In this document: in pieces, positions 45,179-53,609 of the stretch
Numbering within the stretch: position 1 is the first letter of the stretch
Layout of the letters: the number at the start of each line of letters is the position of its first letter
Assembly: GCA_021773645.1 (NCBI GenBank)
Contig: JAJFJU010000012.1
Location: 310,001 to 374,000 of the forward strand
From: Gammaproteobacteria bacterium
GTDB taxonomy: Bacteria > Pseudomonadota > Gammaproteobacteria > HK1
DNA length: 64,000 bases
Direction: 5' to 3'
The notes under the pieces: model-generated
Told to the model about the DNA's origin: nothing
What the model saw: only the letters and a program-made list of their open reading frames with translations
The model's database searches: none
Position numbers and translations under genes: made by a program

Positions 45179-46165
45179 TTATTGTTCTGTGCTGACGGGA
45201 GTCGACAGAGCTGGCTCCGAATTGGCTGGAGTACTTACTTTTTCCGCATCTCCTGCCTGTTTTAATGCCTCGATGACCTCACTTTCAATGTCATCACCCT
45301 TGATAATAACCACCTCCACACGACGGTTACGAGCCCGATTTGCACGTGAGTCGTTGGCTACTAGTGGCGCCTTATCAGCATGGCCCTCAAGCACAAAGCG
45401 CTCTTCATTAAGGTTTTTGGCCTGCATCAGGTAATTCATCACGGTTGCCGAGCGGGCCGCGGATAATTCCCAGTTGGAGCGAAAACGGCCACGGGCGATG
45501 GGGATGTTATCGGTGTGGCCAGCAACAATGATTTGTCCCTCTATACCTGCCAACACGTTGCCAATTTCAGTAATGACCGGCTCGAATTCCGGCATCAGGC
45601 GGGCGCTGCCCGAGGGAAAAGAGCCTTTCTCGTGGATGCGAACGATGACTCGGCTTTTATCCGTTGCGACTTCTAACAGGCCATCGTCAATTTGTTTGGC
45701 AAAGGCTTTCTTGATCTCAGTGGCATCCACTTCCACTTCCACCTGTACTTCCTTGATGCGGATTTCAATCTGTTTCTGTTTTTCTACCTCTGCCTCCGTC
45801 TCTGCATCTTTCCCCTGCTCTCCAATCTCCTTTTTCCCACCGTCCGGGACCTCGAGATTGCGTCTCAGATCTTCAGTGGTGTGCTGACGCACTACTGGCA
45901 AGACGGTAGGATCCGGTTTGCCGGAGCTGAATTCCTTCATCACGATGCTGGTGCCTTTAGGGATCTCCTTGCTCTTGATCTCACGCTGTACGCCAAAGGC
46001 CTTCTCCATGGAGCCTGCCAGCTGCTTAAATTTGGCTACGTCCATCTCGGAAAAAGACAGTAGCAAAACGAAAAAACACATTAGTAGCGTCATAAGATCT
46101 GCAAAGGTCATCACCCAGGCAGGCACACCGCCAGATTCTGCTTTTGGTGGTGGAGCGTCAGACAT
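45179..46165 (-). CDS. motB: Flagellar motor stator protein MotB/PomB
   Basis: Stator subunit of 328 residues. The helix at about 18-40 has the essential Asp in FADLMTLLMCFFVLLLSF. A long plug/linker (about 60-170) with many Glu/Lys residues precedes the OmpA-like peptidoglycan-binding domain: VAGHTDNIPIARGRF, NWELSAARSATV and RANRARNRRVEVVI. It lies 30 bases after motA. Whether it uses H+ or Na+ is open, although PomB-like spacing and Na+ use in the window fit Na+. Confidence 0.92.
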   Translation of the reverse strand: MSDAPPPKAESGGVPAWVMTFADLMTLLMCFFVLLLSFSEMDVAKFKQLAGSMEKAFGVQREIKSKEIPKGTSIVMKEFSSGKPDPTVLPVVRQHTTEDLRRNLEVPDGGKKEIGEQGKDAETEAEVEKQKQIEIRIKEVQVEVEVDATEIKKAFAKQIDDGLLEVATDKSRVIVRIHEKGSFPSGSARLMPEFEPVITEIGNVLAGIEGQIIVAGHTDNIPIARGRFRSNWELSAARSATVMNYLMQAKNLNEERFVLEGHADKAPLVANDSRANRARNRRVEVVIIKGDDIESEVIEALKQAGDAEKVSTPANSEPALSTPVSTEQ

Positions 46166-46195
46166 ATTTATCTCGTGTAATGGTGTTTATGAGCA

Positions 46196-46966
46196 CTATT
46201 CTGCCGCTTGTTCTTCGCTGTCCCCGCGCTGGCTTCCCGGGAGATAGGTTTTGAGTAAGGATTCCAAAACGCGGGGATTTAAGCCTTCCTGAATGCCCGT
46301 GATGGTCTCAAGAATCAAATTCTTATTGGTACGCTCCTCGATGCTGCGGAAGCTAAGTTTATCGGCCACGGGTAGGGCAAAGGCATTAGCAATGACCGCA
46401 CCATAAAGGGTGGTAAGCAGGGCGACCGCCATGGCCGGACCAATAGATTTGGGGTCAGACATATTGGCCAGCATCTGTACCAGACCAATAAGCGTACCAA
46501 TCATGCCCATGGCCGGGGCCATTTCGCCAATGGCCTTAAAGATATTCTGCCCCGTTTCATGGCGCTCAATGGTTAGATTCACATCCTTGGAGAGCATGCG
46601 TTTCACGAAGGCCGCATCGTGGCCATCAATACATAGCTGGATCCCCTGGGACAGGAACTGATTTTTAATTTCCTGGCCTTCCAGTGCCAGCAGGCCGCTT
46701 TTGCGCGCGATGGCGGCCAGTTCCATGGCTTCGTCGATTAGTTCCTGGGGACTGTCCGGTTTACTGAAGAAGGCCTTCATGGCGATTTTGAAGGCACCGA
46801 GAAAATTAGAGAGGGGAAACTTCATCAAGGTGGCACCAATGGTGCCGCCAATGACCACCACCAGCGAGGGCATGTTAATGAATTGCCCAAAGTCCCCACC
46901 CATGGCAATTGAACCAATAATAACGCCAAGCGCTGCCAGCAGGCCTATAAGGGTAGCGAGATCCAT
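46196..46966 (-). CDS. motA: Flagellar motor stator protein MotA/PomA
   Basis: Stator subunit of 256 residues with four helices (near residues 2-23, 33-52, 150-170 and 180-205). The family loop has ELAAIARKSGLLALEGQ, and the third-helix region ends with GMIGTLIGLVQMLANMSDP; TTLYGAVIANAFALPVADKL follows. It is the first gene of motA-motB-pilZ. No other flagellar gene is in the window, so this is a separated stator locus. Confidence 0.93.
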   Translation of the reverse strand: MDLATLIGLLAALGVIIGSIAMGGDFGQFINMPSLVVVIGGTIGATLMKFPLSNFLGAFKIAMKAFFSKPDSPQELIDEAMELAAIARKSGLLALEGQEIKNQFLSQGIQLCIDGHDAAFVKRMLSKDVNLTIERHETGQNIFKAIGEMAPAMGMIGTLIGLVQMLANMSDPKSIGPAMAVALLTTLYGAVIANAFALPVADKLSFRSIEERTNKNLILETITGIQEGLNPRVLESLLKTYLPGSQRGDSEEQAAE

Positions 46967-47027
46967 GATTATCCTCAGGTATTCAGTATGTTCTGCATAT
47001 TAGGGATGTAGCTGCCATGTGAGTTGG

Positions 47028-47058
47028 CTTGCATCCAGCCTTGCATCCAGCAAGGCTG
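47028..47058 (+). repeat. Tandem 12-bp repeat with hairpin between motA and cvpA
   Basis: CTTGCATCCAGC occurs twice in tandem (47028-47039 and 47040-47051), directly followed by AAGGCTG. As a result CAGCCTTGC and GCAAGGCTG form a perfect 9-bp stem (47036-47058) with loop ATCCA. It lies in the 321-base divergent gap. A second hairpin at about 47159-47194 has TGGGAA/TTCCCA inside CTGAC/GTCAG. The rest of the gap has no gene. Confidence 0.4.
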
Positions 47059-47287
47059 CGTTATCTTAATCGGTAATGGGGATGATTTCTTTAGTGTTCT
47101 GGTTGAGAATTTCCCCCACTTCGCCGCGAGCGAGTTGCGGTTTGCTCTTGGAGGGTTTTCTGACCGGGGGATTGGGAAATTGGTTCCCAGTCAGTGGCTA
47201 AAAACACGTGGAATAGTAGTTATTTTCCAGCAGGCTTTGTACAATCGCGCTCCCTTCCCAGAGCGGCCTCGTCGTCTTGCACTGAAT

Positions 47288-47776
47288 ATGATTTGGGTAG
47301 ATTACGCATTGCTCGTGGTGATAACCGTTTCGGCGCTTTTTAGCCTGCTGAGAGGTTTTGTGCGCGAGGCCATTTCGCTATTTGGCTGGATTCTCGCCTT
47401 CTGGGTGGGCTTGAGTTTTAGCCGGCCGGCCGCAGTCTATCTTGAGGCCTACATCGCCATCCCCTCGGTGCGTCTCGCTGCCGCCTTCTTTGCCCTGTTC
47501 CTATGTGTGTTGCTGTTGACCGCTATTGCCAATTTCATTGCTGGGAAGCTGGTGGACAAGACCGGGATCTCTGGAACTGACCGGGTGTTGGGGATGGTGT
47601 TTGGCGCTGCACGCGGGGTGGTCATTATTGCAGTGCTAGTGCTGTTCGCGGGGCTTACGGCGTTGCCCCAAGACCCGTGGTGGAAGGATGCCTTATTGCT
47701 TGGATATTTCGAGAGGGTTGCGGTGGAAATACGGAGTTATCTGCCCGCAGATCTGGCGGTGTATTTCAATTTCTAA
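47288..47776 (+). CDS. cvpA: CvpA family membrane protein
   Basis: CvpA, 162 residues with four helices (2-24, 30-50, 61-84 and 100-118 roughly). It is the colicin-V-production/purine-gene companion of purF. The family starts WVDYALLVVITVSALFSLLR and has GFVREAISLFGWILAFW and the DRVLGMVFGAARG block. The ATG at 47288 is the natural start; a longer in-frame extension upstream reads as noise. Next is purF after 58 bases. Confidence 0.9.
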   Translation: MIWVDYALLVVITVSALFSLLRGFVREAISLFGWILAFWVGLSFSRPAAVYLEAYIAIPSVRLAAAFFALFLCVLLLTAIANFIAGKLVDKTGISGTDRVLGMVFGAARGVVIIAVLVLFAGLTALPQDPWWKDALLLGYFERVAVEIRSYLPADLAVYFNF

Positions 47777-47834
47777 GGGTCTCTGCTGATTCAGCAACGA
47801 CCTTGGTCTTAGGGCCTGTGTGGGAGTCAAAACT

Positions 47835-49346
47835 ATGTGTGGCATCGTAGGTATTGTAGGGCGTTCCGGGGTTAATCAGACGATTTATGACGCCCTGACC
47901 GTACTCCAGCATCGTGGGCAGGATGCCGCTGGAATCGTTACCGCCGAGAAGCATGGCGTTCATTTGCGCAAGAGCAATGGTTTGGTGCGCGATGTCTTTC
48001 GTACCCAACATATGCGTCGGCTGAGCGGCAATATGGGCATAGGCCATGTGCGCTATCCCACCGCTGGCTGTGCCTCGTCTGCCGAGGCTCAGCCCTTCTA
48101 CGTAAACTCCCCTTACGGCATTGCCCTAGCCCATAATGGCAATCTCATCAACGCTGATGCGCTTCGTCGTGAACTGTTCGAGGAGGACTTGCGTCACGTT
48201 AATACTGATTCGGATTCGGAAATACTACTTAATGTTTTTGCTCACGAGTTGCATAAGCAAGGCAAGCTGAAGCTCGGTAAAGATGAAATTTTCAAGGCTG
48301 TGGCGGCGGTGCATCGTCGCTGTCAGGGTGGCTATGCGGCGGTGGCAATGATTATTGACCACGGTGTGGTGGCCTTTCGTGACCCCCTGGGGATACGCCC
48401 GGTGGTATTTGGCAAGCGTGAGACCCCGGAAGGGTCGGAATATATGGTGGCCTCCGAGAGTGTTGCTCTACAGTCTCTGGGTTTCAGTGTGGAACGTGAC
48501 TTGAAGCCTGGAGAGGCCTTATTTGTCGACACAGAGGGGAATCTGCACACCCAACAGTGCGCCGAGCACCCTTCCTACGCCCCCTGTATTTTCGAGCTGG
48601 TTTATCTGGCACGCCCTGATTCCATCATCGACAAGGTCTCCGTGTACAAGGCACGTTTGCGCATGGGCGAGTATCTGGCGGATAAAATCCTCCGCGAGTG
48701 GCCGGACAACGATATTGATGTGGTTATTCCCATCCCCGACACTAGTCGTACTGCAGCATTGCCGCTGGCCTACAAGCTGGGGGTGAAATACCGCGAAGGT
48801 TTCATTAAAAATCGTTATATCGGTCGCACCTTTATTATGCCCGGACAGGGTGAGCGGCAGCGTTCGGTACGTCGTAAGCTCAATGCGATTGACTTGGAAT
48901 TCCGCGATAAGAATGTACTGCTAGTGGACGACTCTATCGTGCGTGGTACCACCTCAAAACAGATTATTCAGCTGGCACGGGAGGCGGGTGCACGGCGAGT
49001 TTACTTTGCCTCTGCGGCACCGGCGGTGCGCTATCCCAATGTTTACGGTATCGATATGCCGGCGGTACAGGAGTTGGTCGCCCATGATCGCAGCGACGAG
49101 GAGGTGGCCGAGGCTATCGGTGCTGACCGCCTATTCTTCCAGTCCATGGAAGATTTGGTAGCCGCGGTGCGTCAGGGTAATCCCAGCCTCGAACACTTCG
49201 ATACCTCCTGCTTTACCGGGGAGTATGTGACCGGCGAGGTGACCCCCGATTATCTGGCCAATCAAGAGCGTTTGCGCTCGGATTTCAACAAAACCGGTGG
49301 CCAGGTGAGTGAGGCAGAAACCCTGGAGATCCATAATGTTTCCTGA
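47835..49346 (+). CDS. purF: Amidophosphoribosyltransferase
   Basis: First committed enzyme of purine synthesis; 503 residues. It starts MCGIVGIVG, so Cys2 is the glutaminase nucleophile after Met removal. The PRPP motif is [17 protein letters not shown]. Also present are [12 protein letters not shown] and [11 protein letters not shown]. Followed by metZ with its own leader. Confidence 0.96.
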   Translation: MCGIVGIVGRSGVNQTIYDALTVLQHRGQDAAGIVTAEKHGVHLRKSNGLVRDVFRTQHMRRLSGNMGIGHVRYPTAGCASSAEAQPFYVNSPYGIALAHNGNLINADALRRELFEEDLRHVNTDSDSEILLNVFAHELHKQGKLKLGKDEIFKAVAAVHRRCQGGYAAVAMIIDHGVVAFRDPLGIRPVVFGKRETPEGSEYMVASESVALQSLGFSVERDLKPGEALFVDTEGNLHTQQCAEHPSYAPCIFELVYLARPDSIIDKVSVYKARLRMGEYLADKILREWPDNDIDVVIPIPDTSRTAALPLAYKLGVKYREGFIKNRYIGRTFIMPGQGERQRSVRRKLNAIDLEFRDKNVLLVDDSIVRGTTSKQIIQLAREAGARRVYFASAAPAVRYPNVYGIDMPAVQELVAHDRSDEEVAEAIGADRLFFQSMEDLVAAVRQGNPSLEHFDTSCFTGEYVTGEVTPDYLANQERLRSDFNKTGGQVSEAETLEIHNVS

Positions 49347-49360
49347 GGGAAAGCGCATAT

Positions 49361-49389
49361 TTGACAGGCCGAATTCCTTTCTCTAGGCT
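49361..49389 (+). promoter_or_regulatory. Sigma-70 promoter of metZ
   Basis: TTGACA at 49361-49366, a 17-base spacer and TAGGCT at 49384-49389. The -35 is perfect and the -10 is weak. Transcription would begin near 49396, just before the riboswitch. Confidence 0.6.
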
Positions 49390-49399
49390 CACCACACAT

Positions 49400-49456
49400 A
49401 GCGCCGATTTGAGTTTCAGCTTGCGGGCGCTTTATAAATTCGGCTAAAGAGAGGGA
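49400..49456 (+). promoter_or_regulatory. SAM-II riboswitch upstream of metZ
   Basis: The leader GCGCCGATTTGAG, then a loop, GGCGC, TTTATAAATT and CGGCTAAAG matches the SAM-II consensus core (GCGCYGAUUU..., pairing GCGC stem, AUAAAU, GCUAAA). Stem P1 is GCGCC (49401-49405) with GGCGC (49426-49430). The pseudoknot can form between TTT(C)AGC and GCTAAA. SAM-II is known upstream of metA, metX and metZ genes, mainly in alphaproteobacteria. It would sense S-adenosylmethionine and lower metZ expression. Confidence 0.8.
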
Positions 49457-49493
49457 AACCTGCTTTGGCCCCGAGCTGCAAGCGGGTTTTTTT
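49457..49493 (+). terminator. Intrinsic terminator in the metZ leader
   Basis: AACCTGCTT (49457-49465) and AAGCGGGTT (49480-49488) pair over nine bases with one U-G, followed by five more T. It immediately follows the riboswitch and precedes metZ by about 22 bases, so it may be the expression platform for transcription attenuation. It could also end the purF message. Confidence 0.7.
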
Positions 49494-49515
49494 GTGGGTA
49501 TTTTAAGGGGTAGTG

Positions 49516-50715
49516 ATGGTGGACGAAGACAAGGGCGAAACACTCGGTTTTGCGACGCGGGCGGTGCGAGTAGGGCAGGTACGTGGCATAGAGGGGGAGC
49601 ACAATGACCCTATCTATATGACTTCGAGTTATGTGTTTGCCAACGCAGCGCAGGCGGCGGCACGCTTTACCGATCAGGAGGCGGGCAATGTGTATTCCCG
49701 CTTTACCAACCCTACGGTCCGGACCTTTGAAGAGCGCCTGACTACCCTGGAAGGCGGTGCACGCGGGATTGCGACGGCATCGGGAATGGCCGCCATTCTG
49801 AGCACCTGTCTGGCTTTGCTTAATGCAGGGGACCATATTGTGGCCTCGCGTAGTCTGTTTGGTTCTACGGTCAATTTATTCAATAAAGTGCTCGGCCGTT
49901 TTGGGGTGGAGACGACTTTTGTTTCCCTGACCGATCTGGATGCCTGGAAAAACGCGTTGCGCCCCAACACTCGTCTGCTGTTCCTTGAAAGCCCTTCCAA
50001 CCCACTCTCCGAGGTGGCAGATATTCCGGCACTGGCGGCGATAGCCCACGAGGCCGATGCCTTGCTGGTGGTGGATAACGTGCTCTGTACCCCGGCGCTA
50101 CAACGCCCCTTGGCGTTAGGCGCTGATGTGGTGGTGCATTCCGCGACTAAATATTTGGATGGCCAGGGACGCTGTATCGGTGGCGCCGTGGTGACTGCGG
50201 ACGAGGCCGTTGGTGCCGAGGTCTTTGCTTTCCTGCGCATTGCTGGCCCCACCATGAGCCCATTTAATGCTTGGGTGTTCCTTAATGGTCTGGAGACTCT
50301 GGCGCTGCGGATGCGTGGCCATAGTGCATCTGGGCTGGCGCTGGCGATCTGGTTAGAGGGGCATCCAGCGGTACAGCGAGTCTATTATCCTGGGCTCAAG
50401 AGCCATCCACAGCATGTACTGGCAGCACGTCAGCAGTCGGATTTTGGCGGTATCCTCGCCTTTGAGGTTAAGGGAGGCCAGGCGGAGGCCTGGCAGGTGG
50501 TGGATTCCACCCGCTTGATTTCCATTACTGGAAATCTGGGGGATGCGAAGACTACCATTACCCATCCGGCAACCACTACTCACGGGCGCATCTCGCCGGA
50601 AGAGCGTGCGGCGGCAGGTATCAAAGACGGTTTGTTGCGTATTGCGGTGGGTCTGGAGGATATAGCCGATATCAAGGCGGACTTGGCCCGGGGGCTGGAT
50701 GCACTGGTGGTTTAG
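49516..50715 (+). CDS. metZ: O-succinylhomoserine sulfhydrylase
   Basis: PLP enzyme of about 399 residues that makes homocysteine from O-succinylhomoserine and sulfide. The fold opens ATRAVRVGQVRG; TASGMAAILSTCLALL, LFLESPSNPLSEVADI and the PLP Lys in VVHSATKYLDGQGR are present, as is SGNLGDAKTTITHPATTTH-like text (ITGNLGDAKTTITHPAT). ATG 49516 with AAGGGG is the likely start. It belongs to the gamma order purF-metZ and is under SAM-II control. Confidence 0.94.
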   Translation: MVDEDKGETLGFATRAVRVGQVRGIEGEHNDPIYMTSSYVFANAAQAAARFTDQEAGNVYSRFTNPTVRTFEERLTTLEGGARGIATASGMAAILSTCLALLNAGDHIVASRSLFGSTVNLFNKVLGRFGVETTFVSLTDLDAWKNALRPNTRLLFLESPSNPLSEVADIPALAAIAHEADALLVVDNVLCTPALQRPLALGADVVVHSATKYLDGQGRCIGGAVVTADEAVGAEVFAFLRIAGPTMSPFNAWVFLNGLETLALRMRGHSASGLALAIWLEGHPAVQRVYYPGLKSHPQHVLAARQQSDFGGILAFEVKGGQAEAWQVVDSTRLISITGNLGDAKTTITHPATTTHGRISPEERAAAGIKDGLLRIAVGLEDIADIKADLARGLDALVV

Positions 50716-50747
50716 TTTATTGAATACGGATTAAGCGAGGTAATGCT

Positions 50748-52271
50748 GTGCGTGTGATTCAGGCGGAACATTTGATTGAGAGCGTCGCTGACGCTCTGCA
50801 ATATATTTCCTACTACCATCCGCTGGATTATATCCAAGCCCTGGGGGCAGCCTATGAGCGGGAAGAGTCTCCCGCGGCCCGCGATGCTATAGCGCAGATT
50901 TTGCTTAACTCGCGCATGAGTGCAGAGCAGCATCGGCCTATCTGTCAGGATACCGGCATCGTAGTGGTTTTCCTTCGTGTGGGCATGGATCTTCGTTTCG
51001 AGGGCGGCATGTCCATCGATGACATGATCAATGAGGGTGTGCGCCGCGCCTACACCCATCCGGACAACGTGTTGCGTGCCTCAATGGTCGCCCCCCCCGT
51101 AGGAGCTCGAAAGAATACTGGGGATAATACGCCGGCGGTGATCTATACCGAATTGGTGCCGGGCGACACTCTGGATGTACGTTTGGCGGCGAAGGGTGGT
51201 GGTTCCGAGAACAAGACCAAGTTTGCCATCCTCAATCCCTCTGAGAGTGTGGCGGATTGGGTAGTGGAGACAGTGCCGAAGATGGGGGCTGGCTGGTGCC
51301 CACCGGGGATACTGGGTATTGGTATTGGCGGCACCGCCGAGAAGTCGATGTTGCTGGCCAAGGAATCCTTGTTGGCCCCGGTGGATATGCATGAGTTGCG
51401 TGAGCGTGGCCCATCTACGCCCACCGAGGAATTGCGCCTGGAGATTTTTAAGCGGGTCAATGCGTTGGGTATCGGCGCACAGGGCTTGGGTGGTTTGACC
51501 ACCGTGTTAGATATAAAAATTCTCGAATATCCCACCCATGCAGCCTCTTTGCCGGTCTCTCTGATTCCCAACTGCGCAGCCACCCGTCATCTGCACTTTA
51601 GTCTCGATGGTAGTGGCCCTGCCGAATTGATTCCACCACGTCTCGAAGACTGGCCGCAAGTGAGCTGGGAACCGGGTGATGATGCCTTGCGGATTGATCT
51701 GGACACGCTTAAGCGCGAGGACACGCGGCACTGGAAACCAGGTCAACGCCTGCTGCTTTCTGGGCGTATCCTTACTGGGCGCGATGCCGCTCACAAACGC
51801 CTCAAAAGCCTGTTGGACAAGGGTGAGCCTCTGCCTGAAGGCATAGATTTTCGTGATCGCTTCATCTATTACGTGGGCCCGGTAGATCCCGTGGCGGGTG
51901 AGGCTGTCGGCCCGGCGGGACCGACCACTGCCACCCGCATGGACAAATTTACCGATCAGATGTTGGGTGAATTGGGTCTTATGGGCATGATTGGCAAGGC
52001 CGAGCGGGGACCAGAGGCTATCGAGTCCATCCGCAAACACCAGGCGGTTTATCTCATTGCCGTTGGCGGTGCCGCATATCTGGTATCCAAGGCGATACGC
52101 AAGGCTCGGGTACTGGCTTTTGAGGATCTGGGCATGGAGGCGATCTACGAATTTGAAGTGGTGGATATGCCGGTTACCGTAGCGGTGGATAGCCGTGGGG
52201 AGTCGGTGCATCAGACGGGGCCTGCAACCTGGCGGGCCCACATTGGCAAGATTCCGGTGGTTGGCAGCTGA
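50748..52271 (+). CDS. fumA: Class I fumarate hydratase
   Basis: Oxygen-sensitive [4Fe-4S] fumarase of 507 residues. RPICQDTGIVVVFL holds the first Cys, GGSENKTKF and GWCPPGILGIGIGGTAEKSM the rest of the alpha-domain site, and LPVSLIPNCAATRHLHF the third Cys. The C-terminal beta domain includes GPTTATRMDKF and VGGAAYL. It starts at GTG 50748, 32 bases after metZ. A standard single-chain enzyme, so gene name is by analogy. Confidence 0.93.
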   Translation: MRVIQAEHLIESVADALQYISYYHPLDYIQALGAAYEREESPAARDAIAQILLNSRMSAEQHRPICQDTGIVVVFLRVGMDLRFEGGMSIDDMINEGVRRAYTHPDNVLRASMVAPPVGARKNTGDNTPAVIYTELVPGDTLDVRLAAKGGGSENKTKFAILNPSESVADWVVETVPKMGAGWCPPGILGIGIGGTAEKSMLLAKESLLAPVDMHELRERGPSTPTEELRLEIFKRVNALGIGAQGLGGLTTVLDIKILEYPTHAASLPVSLIPNCAATRHLHFSLDGSGPAELIPPRLEDWPQVSWEPGDDALRIDLDTLKREDTRHWKPGQRLLLSGRILTGRDAAHKRLKSLLDKGEPLPEGIDFRDRFIYYVGPVDPVAGEAVGPAGPTTATRMDKFTDQMLGELGLMGMIGKAERGPEAIESIRKHQAVYLIAVGGAAYLVSKAIRKARVLAFEDLGMEAIYEFEVVDMPVTVAVDSRGESVHQTGPATWRAHIGKIPVVGS

Positions 52272-52311
52272 TCAATCACCATTGGTGAGCTTGGCCACCT
52301 GAGTTTTATTA

Positions 52312-52321
52312 CCCCCCCCCC
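52312..52321 (+). repeat. Poly-C tract of ten in the aapJ leader
   Basis: An uninterrupted run of ten C about 194 bases upstream of aapJ. Downstream is the inverted repeat CCGAAGG/CCTTCGG (52336-52366). A homopolymer of this length is unusual here and prone to slippage or miscalling. Confidence 0.5.
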
Positions 52322-52514
52322 ACGTTATTCTGGAACCGAAGGCCTTGATTGTAGTCACACCTTCGGGGCTGCAATTTCTGGCTGCTTGTGATTTCCGCTG
52401 GAAAGCATCAGTATCTTGAGAGCGGATGAGGGTTCTTATGGTCCCACCGTGACTGAGTGGCCTCATCTTTTTGGATGTAGATGGATTTTTTCTAACAGGC
52501 TGGAGGGATTCAAA

Positions 52515-53528
52515 ATGAAAAGAATAACCATTGGTTTACTTGGCGCGGCGGTGTCGCTATCCATAACATTTGGTAGTGCACAGGCGGGCACGCTGGACGA
52601 AGTAAAGAAAAAGGGCCGCCTTACCTGTGGCGTTAGCACCGGCTTACCGGGCTTTTCCAATGCCAACAGCAAGAATGTCTGGTCGGGTCTGGATGTGGAC
52701 GTTTGCCGTGCTGTAGCGGCTGCCGTGCTGGGGGATGCCAGCAAGGTGAAATACACGCCGTTGACCGCCAAGGAGCGTTTTACCGCCCTACAATCTGGTG
52801 AGATCGATATACTTTCCCGTAACACCACGTGGACCCATACCCGCGATACCTCTCTCGGTATCAACTTTGCCGGGGTCAATTACTATGATGGCCAAGGCTT
52901 TATGGTCAGCAAGAACCTTGGGGTCAAGAGTGCCCTGGAGTTGAGTGGTGCCGCGGTCTGCATCCAGGCAGGTACCACGACCGAGCTGAATCTTGCTGAC
53001 TACTTCAGCCAGAAGGGAATGAAGTACAAGGCGGTGGTGTTTGATACTTCGGACCAATCGGTCAAGGGATTTGAGTCGGGCCGTTGTGACGTATTGACGA
53101 GTGATCAGTCCCAGCTTTATGCCCTGCGTATCAAGCTTAACAAGCCGGGTGACGCGGTAGTATTGCCTGAGGTGATCTCCAAGGAGCCCTTGGGTCCGGT
53201 GGTCCGCCAAGGTGATGACGCCTGGTTTAACGTGGTGAAATGGTCCTTTTTTGCCATGGTTAATGCCGAGGAAATGGGTGTGACTTCCGGTAATGTAGAC
53301 AGCATGAAGTCTTCCACCAATCCAGGTATCAAGCGCCTGTTGGGTGGCGATGCAGGCGGCAAACTTGGTCTTAACAGTGATTGGGCCTTCAACATCATCA
53401 AACAGGTGGGTAACTACGGCGAGGCCTTTGAGCGCAACGTCGGTAAGGACTCACCGCTGAAAATCGGGCGTGGTCTAAACGCTCTGTGGAGCAAGGGCGG
53501 GTTGCAGTACGCGCCGCCTATCCGTTAG
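52515..53528 (+). CDS. aapJ: General L-amino acid ABC transporter, binding protein
   Basis: Periplasmic AapJ/BztA-type binding protein of 337 residues. The signal peptide (MKRITIGLLGAAVSLS, cleavage near SAQA) is followed by LDEVKKKGRLTCGVSTGLPG, FSNANSKNVWSGLDVDVCRAVAAA-like text, and CIQAGTTTELNLADYF. The ATG at 52515 has a TGGAGGGA site. The family takes up a broad set of L-amino acids. A stem-loop separates it from aapQ. Confidence 0.94.
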   Translation: MKRITIGLLGAAVSLSITFGSAQAGTLDEVKKKGRLTCGVSTGLPGFSNANSKNVWSGLDVDVCRAVAAAVLGDASKVKYTPLTAKERFTALQSGEIDILSRNTTWTHTRDTSLGINFAGVNYYDGQGFMVSKNLGVKSALELSGAAVCIQAGTTTELNLADYFSQKGMKYKAVVFDTSDQSVKGFESGRCDVLTSDQSQLYALRIKLNKPGDAVVLPEVISKEPLGPVVRQGDDAWFNVVKWSFFAMVNAEEMGVTSGNVDSMKSSTNPGIKRLLGGDAGGKLGLNSDWAFNIIKQVGNYGEAFERNVGKDSPLKIGRGLNALWSKGGLQYAPPIR

Positions 53529-53545
53529 GGTAGTTAATAAGCAGC

Positions 53546-53585
53546 TTCCGGTGATGTCCTAATAGGCATCACCGGAAATCTTTTG
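53546..53585 (+). terminator. Hairpin/terminator between aapJ and aapQ
   Basis: TTCCGGTGATG and CATCACCGGAA form a perfect 11-bp stem, extended by CCT/AGG inside, followed by ATCTTTTG. As at dctP, it would give more binding protein than permease. Confidence 0.75.
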
Positions 53586-53609
53586 TCTTAGGATAGGGAT
53601 AGCCTGTAT

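Noticed and set aside
47024-47287. Long in-frame extension upstream of cvpA
   Set aside because: It reads as noise and runs through a tandem repeat and hairpins; CvpA homology begins at 47288.
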